Positions 47,421-56,599 of a DNA stretch of 62,040 bases are shown here, in pieces. The DNA is from Acidimicrobiales bacterium. Lineage in GTDB: Bacteria > Actinomycetota > Acidimicrobiia > Acidimicrobiales > Ilumatobacteraceae. Both the position numbers and the translations under genes were made by a program. The notes below the pieces were generated by a model. It made no database searches, was not told the origin of the DNA, and was given only the letters and a program-made list of their open reading frames with translations. Position 1 is the first letter of the stretch. Each line of letters opens with the position of its first letter. The DNA lies in the NCBI GenBank assembly GCA_030832455.1, contig JAURJB010000003.1:1-62040 (forward strand), in the 5' to 3' direction.

Positions 47421-48818
47421 CTAGCCCCGATCAGGAAGATCGTATTCTGCGATCACATATGGGTGGCGTGAGTCAAACTCGGTTAACGGACGAGGGTTTT
47501 CCACCCGACCAATTGGGCGTACTTGTGTTCCCACAGACCCCGTTCGGTCGTCGCCAAGTGTCTGGCGATAGTGATTCGCTGCTTTCGTGAGTGAAGCAAC
47601 CACCTCCGGATATTGGTCATAGACGTTTACCGTTTCGGAAACATCGTGTGCAATGTCATACAACTCAAATACATCTTGATTGCCTCGGCCAAAATGCAGT
47701 TTGTACTGACGATCGCGAATCGCCTCCAACCCATTTGCTCGGTAATACACAAAGTGTTCATGCTGAGATTTTGCTTGCGCATCAAACCACACGGCCTGGG
47801 CATCTATTCCATCGATAATGCGGTCTTGGGGTACTTTCGCTCCACATAGATTGGCAAGCGTCGGGTAAAAATCCATCGCAGTCAGTAACTCATCGCACAC
47901 CCTGCCGGCTTCAATCTTGCCTTTCCATCTCACAATTGCGGGGACTCGTTGACCGCCCTCCCAAGTAGTTCCTTTTGCTCCGCGCAAAGGCAGATTGCTT
48001 CCACCAATAAGTTCCTTACGATCGCCAAACGGTGGATGAACATTTCCGAGCGATCCGTTGTCGCTGGTAAAGATGACGATGGTATTTTCATCAAGGCCAA
48101 GTGAATGCAATTCATTCATAATGACCGAAGTCGCCCAATCGATGGACTCCACTGCTGCGCCATAAGAGCCATTTTCAGAATTATCAAGAAATTCCTGCTT
48201 TACATAAATTGGCAAATGCACATACATATGAGCGAGATATAAAAAGAATGGCTTAGGCGAATCAGCACGAATGAAATCAATTGCTTCTTGCACATAACGC
48301 TCAGTGAGTAATGACTGATCTGGTTGCTGTTCAATCACATCATCATCATGGAGCAATGGCAGCGGTGGAAGGACGAGCCATTCGGGAGTATTGGATTGGC
48401 GACCCATGTCGTTGCTGTATGGCAATCCGAAATAATGATCGAAACCATGGTTCGTTGGCAGAAACCCTGGCTGATCTCCACAGTGCCACTTACCAATCAT
48501 TTGCGTTCGATATCCGGCTTCGGACAACACCTTGGCAATGCTGATCTCTGTTGGTGGAAGCCCCAATCCTTGCCCAGGAAACAGCACATGCCAGCCATCA
48601 AACTCGCCGAAACTGATACGCGGTGGGTAGCAACCAGTAAGCAGTGCTGCGCGAGAAGGAGAACACACTGGCGACCCCATATATAACGACGTAAAGCGAA
48701 TTCCTTCGTTCGCTAATTGATCAAGTGCTGGTGTCTTATTAAGTGATGATCCGTAACAACCGAGGTCGCCATACCCAAGGTCATCACAATTAATGAACAC
48801 GATGTTTGGTTGAGTCAT
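47421..48818 (-). CDS. Type I (formylglycine-dependent) sulfatase
   Basis: NIVFINCDDLGYGDLGCYG; C-x-P-S-R motif SPVCSPSRAALLTG. Confidence 0.94.
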   Translation of the reverse strand: MTQPNIVFINCDDLGYGDLGCYGSSLNKTPALDQLANEGIRFTSLYMGSPVCSPSRAALLTGCYPPRISFGEFDGWHVLFPGQGLGLPPTEISIAKVLSEAGYRTQMIGKWHCGDQPGFLPTNHGFDHYFGLPYSNDMGRQSNTPEWLVLPPLPLLHDDDVIEQQPDQSLLTERYVQEAIDFIRADSPKPFFLYLAHMYVHLPIYVKQEFLDNSENGSYGAAVESIDWATSVIMNELHSLGLDENTIVIFTSDNGSLGNVHPPFGDRKELIGGSNLPLRGAKGTTWEGGQRVPAIVRWKGKIEAGRVCDELLTAMDFYPTLANLCGAKVPQDRIIDGIDAQAVWFDAQAKSQHEHFVYYRANGLEAIRDRQYKLHFGRGNQDVFELYDIAHDVSETVNVYDQYPEVVASLTKAANHYRQTLGDDRTGSVGTQVRPIGRVENPRPLTEFDSRHPYVIAEYDLPDRG

Positions 48819-51025
48819 AGCTCGATTCTTTCGGGAACCTGAAATAAGGCAGACAGCGACTGAGAATCGCCAGAGAATTGTGCAACTTCACAATTCCATG
48901 TTCCGCCTTCAACGAACCAACTGTGACTTTGCACATCGCGTGTTGCGAAACGTTTGAATGGAATTTCACATTCAACTTGTACAGTTTCACCTGCAGCGAC
49001 GTCTACTCGTTTAAAGGCGACAAGCCTGCGCAGTGGTCGTTCAATTGCCGACTCGTTACGACCTGCGTACACCTGCACCACGGTGGCGCCATTATGCGCG
49101 CCAGTATTGCGCACTACACAACGAACCTTTACTACTTTTTCAATTGCAACGCTTACGTCTGAATACGAAAACGTGGTGTAACTGCAGCCGAACCCAAACG
49201 GAAACATCGCTTTGTTACCGTCGCGGTCGAGTTTCCATTGGCCGTGCCAGTAGTCGTACGTAATTGCTTTGGCATTGCGGTCAAAAAACGGAAGATGCGA
49301 TTCGTCATGCGGGATGACGAATGGCAAGCGTCCAGAGGGATTCACTGCGCCAGACAACACATTGGCCAACGCTCGCCCACCGTTGCTACCGCTGTACCAA
49401 CCCATCAGTGCAACAGGAACTTCGTGAATCCATTCAGACATCACCACTGCGCTTCCAGCAACGATGACCACAATGGTTCGTGGTTGCACTTGCGCAATAG
49501 ATCGAATCAACTGAACATCGGCATCCATTAGCCGAAGGGACTCGCGGTCGCCACCAATCGAGAACGTGCCATTACGCGACTTAATACGCAATTCATCTGG
49601 TGCGTAATGATGATTTTCATGCATGTACTTTTCGTATTCACGCGCCAACTCTGGGTCGTCCTGTTTCGGAATTGAACCAAGCATCGGTGCGGTATCTGCC
49701 GAATCACCAATGAATTCACCCTCTTCTTCCTTCGTGTAGCCAACGACGATGATGGCTACATCGGATTGCTTCGCTTGAGCAATTTGGGCAGCGAGCGTCT
49801 CCTCCGAATTGTGTACCACATTGCAATCGGCAAAGTGCTCAGTAATCCCCTGCAGTGGAGTGACGACGTTTGGCGCCATCACATCACTACTTCCACCGTC
49901 ACCAATGTTGCGAACTCCTGCAAGACTCCCGAACACACCAATTGTGGAACCGGCAGCACAGTTGAGTGGAAGTAGCGCTGAACCATCAACCAATTCGTTT
50001 TTTAACAGCACCATTGACTTCTCTGCAACTTCTTGACTTAGTGCAAGGTGTTCCTCACATAACACCACCGAGCGATCGCTCACCGGTAATTGACCAACAC
50101 CGAATTTCAACATGGTTGTTAACGTACGTGTGACTGCACCCGTAACAAGTTCTTCGGTGATCAGCCCTTCGGCAAGCGCAGATGTAATTGGCGCATTACG
50201 AATCATGCGATACGGCATCTCAACGTCAAGCCCTGCTTGCAAACTTTTCACACCATCGCGCAGTCCAAAAATCCAGTCTGAAATGACAAAGCCCACAAAG
50301 CCCCATTCATCCCGCAAGATGTCAGAAATCAATGCGGTATTCTCTCCGCACCATTGGCCATTTACCGAGTTGTATGCGGTCATGACGCAAGCAACACCCT
50401 CATCGACAATCCGCTTAAAGTGCGGCAGATACACCTCATGCAATGCGCGTTCATCAATGCTTACGTCGACACCGAATCGGGCATTTTCCATTGAGTTCAG
50501 CGCGAAATGTTTCAGTGTTGCCATGACATGGCGCTGAGCCCCACGAGTCAGGCTTGCACCCATTTCACCAACATGGTGAGGGTCTTCGCCATAGGTTTCC
50601 TGAGCACGCCCCCACGCTGGGTGACGCAGCAAGTTGACGCAAATTCCGCCATACAGATCTGCGCCAACTGCCCTCAGCTCTTTACCGATGGCATCACCAA
50701 CACGCGCTTCTAGTTCGGGATCAAACGTTGCTCCGCGGGCCATCGAAACAGGAAAAGCAGTTGCTTCGCCTACAACAACACCGCGTGGTCCATCTGAAAA
50801 ATGGAATCCTGGAATTCCTAGTCGCTCAACTCGAGCACCTCTAAACGGACGACTGTGATATCCACCGGTTGTAATGTCGCCGACACCAATCCAAAACGGA
50901 ACTCCGCCATCGAGACAGTGCACCTTTTCATCAAGCGTCATCGCAGCGACGAGGCCAGCCGCGGCTACTTCCGGCGATACACCGCTTGTTATTTTGGCAA
51001 GAGCTTGCTCGTATAAAGAAGTCAC
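48815..51025 (-). CDS. Glycoside hydrolase family 3 (beta-glucosidase-like)
   Basis: GFVISDWIFGLRDGVKSLQAGLDVEMP nucleophile region; FNPFGFGCSYTTFSYSD-like C-terminal region (MFPFGFGCSYTTFSYSDVSV). GTG start, 4-nt overlap with the sulfatase. Confidence 0.93.
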   Translation of the reverse strand: MTSLYEQALAKITSGVSPEVAAAGLVAAMTLDEKVHCLDGGVPFWIGVGDITTGGYHSRPFRGARVERLGIPGFHFSDGPRGVVVGEATAFPVSMARGATFDPELEARVGDAIGKELRAVGADLYGGICVNLLRHPAWGRAQETYGEDPHHVGEMGASLTRGAQRHVMATLKHFALNSMENARFGVDVSIDERALHEVYLPHFKRIVDEGVACVMTAYNSVNGQWCGENTALISDILRDEWGFVGFVISDWIFGLRDGVKSLQAGLDVEMPYRMIRNAPITSALAEGLITEELVTGAVTRTLTTMLKFGVGQLPVSDRSVVLCEEHLALSQEVAEKSMVLLKNELVDGSALLPLNCAAGSTIGVFGSLAGVRNIGDGGSSDVMAPNVVTPLQGITEHFADCNVVHNSEETLAAQIAQAKQSDVAIIVVGYTKEEEGEFIGDSADTAPMLGSIPKQDDPELAREYEKYMHENHHYAPDELRIKSRNGTFSIGGDRESLRLMDADVQLIRSIAQVQPRTIVVIVAGSAVVMSEWIHEVPVALMGWYSGSNGGRALANVLSGAVNPSGRLPFVIPHDESHLPFFDRNAKAITYDYWHGQWKLDRDGNKAMFPFGFGCSYTTFSYSDVSVAIEKVVKVRCVVRNTGAHNGATVVQVYAGRNESAIERPLRRLVAFKRVDVAAGETVQVECEIPFKRFATRDVQSHSWFVEGGTWNCEVAQFSGDSQSLSALFQVPERIEL

Positions 51026-51044
51026 GCACGTAGCGTAGGCGAAA

Positions 51045-51998
51045 TCAGTTACTCAACTTTTCGACATATTGCCACAATGCCTGCCGATTCGCTTCGGTGT
51101 CAAGCTTTTTTGATTGCGGTGTTTTGTGCGTGGGTCGAACTTCACGATCGGACCAAAACGTTCCACTTCGTTCCGGAAGAGGTTGAATACATGCAAGCCA
51201 CACAATGGTGTCTGCACCCTCGTCAAGCGTTCGCAAAATTGGGGCTGTAAATTTTCTGAACAACGGAATGGAGTCCTGCACACCAGGTGTGTCCGCCCAA
51301 CCAGGATGCATCGTCACAAATTCGATTTCAGGACAACGAATTGCCCACATTTCATTCAGCGTTACTTGAGCACGCTTAGCAATTGCATACTGCTTCGTAC
51401 CGTTGTATTTATCAGTCGGCATTTGTAGCGATTGATGAGTTCCTGCCTGCGGAATTCCAACTGAGTACATGCCACCCGATGAAACCGTTACTACTCGTCC
51501 ACCATGTAACTGCGAAGCAAGAAGTGTGGTCATCAGAAATGGTCCAACAACATGGCACGCAATAGTTTGTTCAATACCTTGCGGAGTAACTTCTCGTGAC
51601 TTGAGCAGCGCGCCCGCATTATGAATGAGTACATCAATTCGAGGAAATTGCCCGGCAATCACGCTGCATGCCGATCGCACCTGGTCGAGATTGGCCATAT
51701 CTGCTTGCACAAAAACAGGCGCGTTCCCTCTGCACAGTGGAGAAATTTCTTCAATCACGCGCTGACACTTTTCGGCGTTACGCGCCACCAACACCAGATT
51801 TGCTCCAAGTGATGCCAATTGTTTAGCTGTCGCCAATCCAAGCCCCGACGTTGGGCCAGTGATTACCACTGTTTTTCCAGAAAGGTTAAATGTTGACAAC
51901 TGTTGCCAGTTGTTGAGGCGAGACCTGACCGCATATCCAATGCGCGAAAATCCAGGCACCACTGCCTTATCAAGTGCTGAACTCAGGATTGACGACAT
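51045..51998 (-). CDS. SDR-family oxidoreductase
   Basis: KTVVITGPTSGLGLATAKQLASLGANLVLVARN, HNAGALL, VTVSSGGMYS, YAIAK. Confidence 0.9.
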   Translation of the reverse strand: MSSILSSALDKAVVPGFSRIGYAVRSRLNNWQQLSTFNLSGKTVVITGPTSGLGLATAKQLASLGANLVLVARNAEKCQRVIEEISPLCRGNAPVFVQADMANLDQVRSACSVIAGQFPRIDVLIHNAGALLKSREVTPQGIEQTIACHVVGPFLMTTLLASQLHGGRVVTVSSGGMYSVGIPQAGTHQSLQMPTDKYNGTKQYAIAKRAQVTLNEMWAIRCPEIEFVTMHPGWADTPGVQDSIPLFRKFTAPILRTLDEGADTIVWLACIQPLPERSGTFWSDREVRPTHKTPQSKKLDTEANRQALWQYVEKLSN

Positions 51999-52056
51999 AG
52001 ACGAACCTTACGCGTTAAATCTTTCAGACGCATTGGTGTGACAGTACGATTGGCAC

Positions 52057-52194
52057 ATGCGCGCGCTTTTCAAGCCATCAGCAGCACCTGGACTGGAAAT
52101 GATCGAATGCGCGGAACCAACACCAGGACCAAATGACGTAAAAATTCGCGTTGAAAAGACTGGCATTTGTGGCACCGATCTACATAAAGAATGA
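52057..52194 (+). pseudogene. Truncated N-terminus of a zinc-dependent (threonine 3-dehydrogenase-like) alcohol dehydrogenase
   Basis: Own translation [45 protein letters not shown], the start of the Tdh/MDR family through the CGTDLH zinc-ligand motif, then a stop. Confidence 0.8.
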
Positions 52195-52222
52195 ATTGAT
52201 TTATAGATACGCTTAGGCGTTC

Positions 52223-53194
52223 ATGAATTCTGAAAATCGTGATTCAAGCATCATTGCGCACAACCTTGTTAAAAAGTACGGAGATGTCACCGCATTAGAC
52301 GGACTCGATCTCGAGGTTCGCAGTGGCACCGTGCTCGGTCTGCTCGGACCAAATGGCGCCGGAAAAACTACTGCCGTCTCGATTCTCACCACGCTTGTCA
52401 AGCCCACTGCAGGATCAGCCACAGTCGCTGGTATTGATGTGCTGGCTGAGCCGGAAGAAGTACGCCGCCGCATTGGGCTTTCTGGTCAATATGCAGCAGT
52501 TGATGAACATCTCACCGCGAACGAGAACCTCGAAATGATTGGCCGCCTCTACGGAATGAGCCGGCGCGAAGCACGAGCTCGATCACATGAACTCATTGAA
52601 CGATTCCGGCTTACTGAAGCTGCCGATCGTCCACTGAAAACATTTTCAGGTGGAATGCGCCGACGAATTGACCTTGCGGGAGCGTTAATCGCCGATCCGC
52701 CTGTGCTGTTTCTTGACGAACCAACCACTGGTCTTGATCCAGTGAGTCGCGGCGAACTGTGGGACGTGATCCGCGATCGCGTTGCACAGGGAACCACGGT
52801 TTTGCTCACTACTCAATATTTGGAAGAGGCCGATCAACTTGCAGACCAAATTGTAGTTATTGATCATGGTCGCTCCATTGCAGAAGGAACAGCAGACGAA
52901 CTGAAGCGACGAATCGGTGGCGAACACCTCGATGTCCACATTGAACGGCAAGACCAATTCGAGCTCACTGAAACCATTCTTAAAAGTGTTGCCTCGGGTC
53001 CATTACGTGCCCATAGTGGCGATGGTGCATTTTCTGCACCAGTAAAAAATGGCGTTCACGCGTTGAGCCAAGTACTTCGTGAACTTGAGGCAAACAATGT
53101 TGCCATTATTGATATTGGATTGCGTCGACCAACTCTCGACGATGTGTTCGTTGAATTGACGGGCCATGGAGCAGAAGAATCGAGCAACGCATGA
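52223..53194 (+). CDS. ABC transporter ATP-binding protein (DrrA type)
   Basis: LGPNGAGKTTAVSILTTLVKPTAGSATVAGIDV, FSGGMRRRIDLAGAL, LDEPTTGLDPVSR. Confidence 0.95.
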   Translation: MNSENRDSSIIAHNLVKKYGDVTALDGLDLEVRSGTVLGLLGPNGAGKTTAVSILTTLVKPTAGSATVAGIDVLAEPEEVRRRIGLSGQYAAVDEHLTANENLEMIGRLYGMSRREARARSHELIERFRLTEAADRPLKTFSGGMRRRIDLAGALIADPPVLFLDEPTTGLDPVSRGELWDVIRDRVAQGTTVLLTTQYLEEADQLADQIVVIDHGRSIAEGTADELKRRIGGEHLDVHIERQDQFELTETILKSVASGPLRAHSGDGAFSAPVKNGVHALSQVLRELEANNVAIIDIGLRRPTLDDVFVELTGHGAEESSNA

Positions 53195-53982
53195 ACATCC
53201 TGCGCGACTCTTTAGTCATTGCCCGACGCAATACCATCCGCATTCGACGAGTTCCCGATGTCATGGTCTTCGTATTAATTCAGCCGTTGATGTTTGTGGT
53301 TCTGTTTGCATATGTCTTTGGAGGATCAATCGACATTCCAGGCAGCAGCTATCGCGAGTTTTTGATGGCTGGTATCTTCACCCAGACCGTGGTGTTCGGA
53401 GCAACGTTTACGGGAGCAGGACTCGCTGAAGACTTGCAAAAGGGTTTGATCAATCGATTCAGGTCGCTTCCCATGTCTCCATTTGCTGTAGTTGCAGGAC
53501 GCACGGCAAGCGATGTCATATACAACGTGTTATCAATTGCCATGATGTCCATCGCAGGCCTTGCAGTTGGCTGGCGCATTCGTAGTTCATTTATCGATGC
53601 AGTGATTGGCTATGCCCTACTGCTGTTTTTCTCATATGCATTTTCGTGGGTTATGGCGTGTATTGGTCTTGCGGTACGAACACCAGAAGTGGTGAATAAC
53701 GCCTCCTTTATGGTGCTGTTCCCTCTCACATTTATCGCCAATACATTCGTTCCGTCGGACAATCTTCCACCAGTGTTTAAAACGATCGCCGAATGGAATC
53801 CCGTTTCAGCACTCACGCATGCAGCACGCGTTAACTTTGGCAACATTCCAGCATCTGCACCAGAACCCACAGCGTGGCCGATACAAAACAGCACGTTGTA
53901 CACCCTTATTTGGGCAATTGGCTTAATTGTGGTGTTTGCGCCAATTGCGGCACGTTCGTATCAACGAGCCGGCGCCCGCTGA
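53191..53982 (+). CDS. ABC-2 type transporter permease (DrrB type)
   Basis: Six TM; FLMAGIFTQTVVFGATFTGAGLAEDLQKGLINRFRSLPMSPFAVVAGR; 4-nt overlap with the ATPase. Confidence 0.93.
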   Translation: MNILRDSLVIARRNTIRIRRVPDVMVFVLIQPLMFVVLFAYVFGGSIDIPGSSYREFLMAGIFTQTVVFGATFTGAGLAEDLQKGLINRFRSLPMSPFAVVAGRTASDVIYNVLSIAMMSIAGLAVGWRIRSSFIDAVIGYALLLFFSYAFSWVMACIGLAVRTPEVVNNASFMVLFPLTFIANTFVPSDNLPPVFKTIAEWNPVSALTHAARVNFGNIPASAPEPTAWPIQNSTLYTLIWAIGLIVVFAPIAARSYQRAGAR

Positions 53983-53988
53983 ATCGCT

Positions 53989-55200
53989 TTACTCGACGCG
54001 CAGGCCCGAGATTGCTCGGGAAATCACCAGCTGTTGAATCTCTGAGGTTCCCTCGAAGATGGTGTGAATCTTGGCGTCGCGGTGCCAGCGCTCTACCGGA
54101 TACTCGCGTGTGTAGCCATAGCCACCCAAAATTTGGATGGCATCTTCGGTAACACGCACCGACATTTCCGATGCGTAGTACTTGCTCTGTGAACCTTCAG
54201 CGTTCTTGTAGCCGCCGTTCTTTGCCAGCCACGATGCACGCCAGATGAGCAAACGTGCAGCATCAATTTGAGTGATCATGTTGGCAAGTTTGAACGCAAT
54301 TGCTTGGTTCATGATGATCGGCTTGCCGAATGCGTGACGCTCTTTTGCATAGTCAAGTGCGTACTCATACGCAGCGCGTGCAACACCAAGTGCTTGTGCT
54401 CCTACCGCAGGTCGTGTTGCCTCAAACGTTGCCATTGCTGGCTGCTTGCCACTTGATGTTCCTTCGCGATAGCGAGCAAGTTTGGCATCGAGCTTTTCTT
54501 TTCCGCCCAACAAGCAACGACCAGGTACGCGAACGTTGTCGAGCACTACTTCTGCTGTGTGGCTTGCACGAATACCGTGCTTCATGTACTTCTGACCTTG
54601 CGACAAGCCCTTTGTTCCTGGAGGAATAATGAAGCTCGCTTGACCGCGACCCTTGAGTTCTGGATCAACTGCAGCAACAACTACGTGCACATTGGCAATG
54701 CCCCCGTTGGTGATCCACGCTTTTGTTCCGTTCAGTACCCACTCGTCATTTGCTTCGTCGTACACCGCGCGCGTGCGCAAGTTGGACACGTCGCTACCTG
54801 CATCTGGTTCGCTTACACAGAATGCGCCGAGCTTCACATCGTCTGGAGTTCCATAACACTGTGGAACCCATTCCATCATTTGCTCAGGTGTTCCGTTGCC
54901 TGCAATACCTGCTGCGGCAAGACCAGAACCCATGATGGCCATACCGATACCAGCATCGCCCCAGAACATTTCTTCAATTGCTACCACCATGGTGAGGCCA
55001 CTTGGATCTGCCATTGCATTCATGATGAAATCGAGACCGTACAAACCGATCTTTGCGGCTTCCTGAACTACCGGCCACGGGAACTCTTCCTTTTCATCCC
55101 ATTCATGTGCAGCAGGGCGAATGGTGTCAACGGCGAACTGGTGGACCCAGTCCTTTAGTTGTAATTGGTCATCATTAAGTGCAAGTGAAAATTCAGCCAT
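53989..55200 (-). CDS. Acyl-CoA dehydrogenase
   Basis: FCVSEPDAGSDVSNLRTRAVYDEANDEWVLNGTKAWITNGG, QILGGYGYTREYPVERWHRDAKIHTIFEGTSEIQ. Start 55200 from TAACTT-N6-ATG. Confidence 0.95.
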   Translation of the reverse strand: MAEFSLALNDDQLQLKDWVHQFAVDTIRPAAHEWDEKEEFPWPVVQEAAKIGLYGLDFIMNAMADPSGLTMVVAIEEMFWGDAGIGMAIMGSGLAAAGIAGNGTPEQMMEWVPQCYGTPDDVKLGAFCVSEPDAGSDVSNLRTRAVYDEANDEWVLNGTKAWITNGGIANVHVVVAAVDPELKGRGQASFIIPPGTKGLSQGQKYMKHGIRASHTAEVVLDNVRVPGRCLLGGKEKLDAKLARYREGTSSGKQPAMATFEATRPAVGAQALGVARAAYEYALDYAKERHAFGKPIIMNQAIAFKLANMITQIDAARLLIWRASWLAKNGGYKNAEGSQSKYYASEMSVRVTEDAIQILGGYGYTREYPVERWHRDAKIHTIFEGTSEIQQLVISRAISGLRVE

Positions 55201-55260
55201 ACGCACAAGTTACCGCACGGTAAGCAGTGCCGCTACTTTGAGCGCCTAACGGGAATCTGC

Positions 55261-55410
55261 AGTGGTAAAGGTGATGACCCCCAGAGTCAGCTTCACCCGT
55301 GGTTCCCTGACGTATGCCGCATCCCAGCAGTTACTCGGGTTCGCGACCACCCCGGGACTGCTACGCCTCCTCGCCGCAAACAAATGCGGGCATTTACCCC
55401 ACGCACATTT
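55261..55410. other. GC-rich, hairpin-containing intergenic element of unknown nature
   Basis: Three inverted repeats: GTCAG 55286-55290/CTGAC 55307-55311; AGCAGT 55326-55331/ACTGCT 55357-55362 with inner CGGG/CCCG; CCGCA 55374-55378/TGCGG 55385-55389. 70 G+C of 110 nt in 55271-55380 by hand count. Confidence 0.4.
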
Positions 55411-55422
55411 CACCACTCATCA

Positions 55423-56586
55423 TCAATGACGAAGTGAACGGCGCGAAGCAATGACAATCGCCACGAGATAAATTCCCGCGCCAAGTGTGAATGGCGCACC
55501 AACACCAACGTGATCAAATGCCAAACCAGCAAACGGCGGGCCAATTACACGTGCTAGCGCATTTGATGATTGCTGAAAACCCAGCACTTCGCCACGCATT
55601 GACTCTGGAGCAGAGTTCGCAACCAACGTGGTCAATGACGGGCTAGCGATGCCGGCTCCAATCACCATCAACACCAATGCAACGATCAACACTGGCCAAA
55701 TCACCGCCGCACCAAGGAACAACATGCCAAGTGCCACCAACACCTGACCCGTTCGCAATAGTGCAAGTGACCCAAACTTCTCCGTTAACGGACCAATCAA
55801 TGCACCCTGCACCGCTGCCATCAACAACCCGACTACAAGAAACACTCCGGCGGTTGATGCTTCAGTGAGGTTGAATCTGTTGCCACCAAATAACGAAAAT
55901 GTTGCTTCAAATCCGGCAAATGGAAGTACGGAGAAAAATCCGATTAACACAAACGATGTGATGTTGCGTTGTCTTGGTGCGTGTGCAACAACGGGTTGCT
56001 CCACACGCACCTTCTTTGTTTCAGGCAATCGAATGATCGCTGCGACTGCATTGATCGATGCCAACACACCGGCTACATAAAACGGAACATGTGGACCACC
56101 AAGTGCTGCAAGGCCACCAAGTGCAGGCCCAACAACAAATCCAACACCAAAGGCCATACCCAACAAGCCGAGCATCCTGGCGCGTTGCTGCGGTGCACCA
56201 AGGTCGGTGACTGCACTCTGGGCTACCGACACGCTTGCGCCCGACGCACCGTCAATCAATCGCCCTGCAAACAAAACCCACAACGCACCTGCTGCACCCG
56301 TGATGAAACTGCCAACGGCTGTTCCAATCAACGAGATGACAATGACTGGCTTGCGACCAACCTGGTCGGACCACCGGCCAAGAATTGGTGAGAACACCAT
56401 TTGCGCCAATGAAAACGAGGCGAACAGCAAGCCCACCTGAAACCCGGACGCACCGTAGCGATCGGCATAGCGACCAAGAATTGGCGCAACAATTCCGAAG
56501 CCAACCATGTCGAGCGCAACTGTTGACCAAATAACCCAGAATCCACGTGGCAATGGTTCGCGAACTGACTTCTCGGCGTTCCTCAT
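55423..56586 (-). CDS. MFS transporter (TetA-like)
   Basis: VALDMVGFGIVAPILGRYADRYGASGFQVGLLFASFSLAQMVFSPILGRWSDQVGRKPVI. ATG 56586 gives MRNAEKSVREPLPRG; the track ORF upstream part overlaps cysS. Confidence 0.9.
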   Translation of the reverse strand: MRNAEKSVREPLPRGFWVIWSTVALDMVGFGIVAPILGRYADRYGASGFQVGLLFASFSLAQMVFSPILGRWSDQVGRKPVIVISLIGTAVGSFITGAAGALWVLFAGRLIDGASGASVSVAQSAVTDLGAPQQRARMLGLLGMAFGVGFVVGPALGGLAALGGPHVPFYVAGVLASINAVAAIIRLPETKKVRVEQPVVAHAPRQRNITSFVLIGFFSVLPFAGFEATFSLFGGNRFNLTEASTAGVFLVVGLLMAAVQGALIGPLTEKFGSLALLRTGQVLVALGMLFLGAAVIWPVLIVALVLMVIGAGIASPSLTTLVANSAPESMRGEVLGFQQSSNALARVIGPPFAGLAFDHVGVGAPFTLGAGIYLVAIVIASRRSLRH

Positions 56587-56599
56587 GAGTAGATCGAAA

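Noticed and set aside
52549-52957. Antisense ORFs within the DrrA-type ATPase
   Set aside because: Shadow ORFs over Walker B and signature regions; no support.
54559-55158. 199-aa + strand ORF opposite the acyl-CoA dehydrogenase
   Set aside because: Cys/His-rich composition typical of antisense reading; the opposite strand encodes a strongly conserved enzyme.
55261-55410. tRNA, SRP RNA, cobalamin or ydaO riboswitch at the hairpin element
   Set aside because: No cloverleaf, no GGAAGG-AGCAGC SRP core, and no recognisable B12-box or ydaO core in either orientation by eye; left as unknown.
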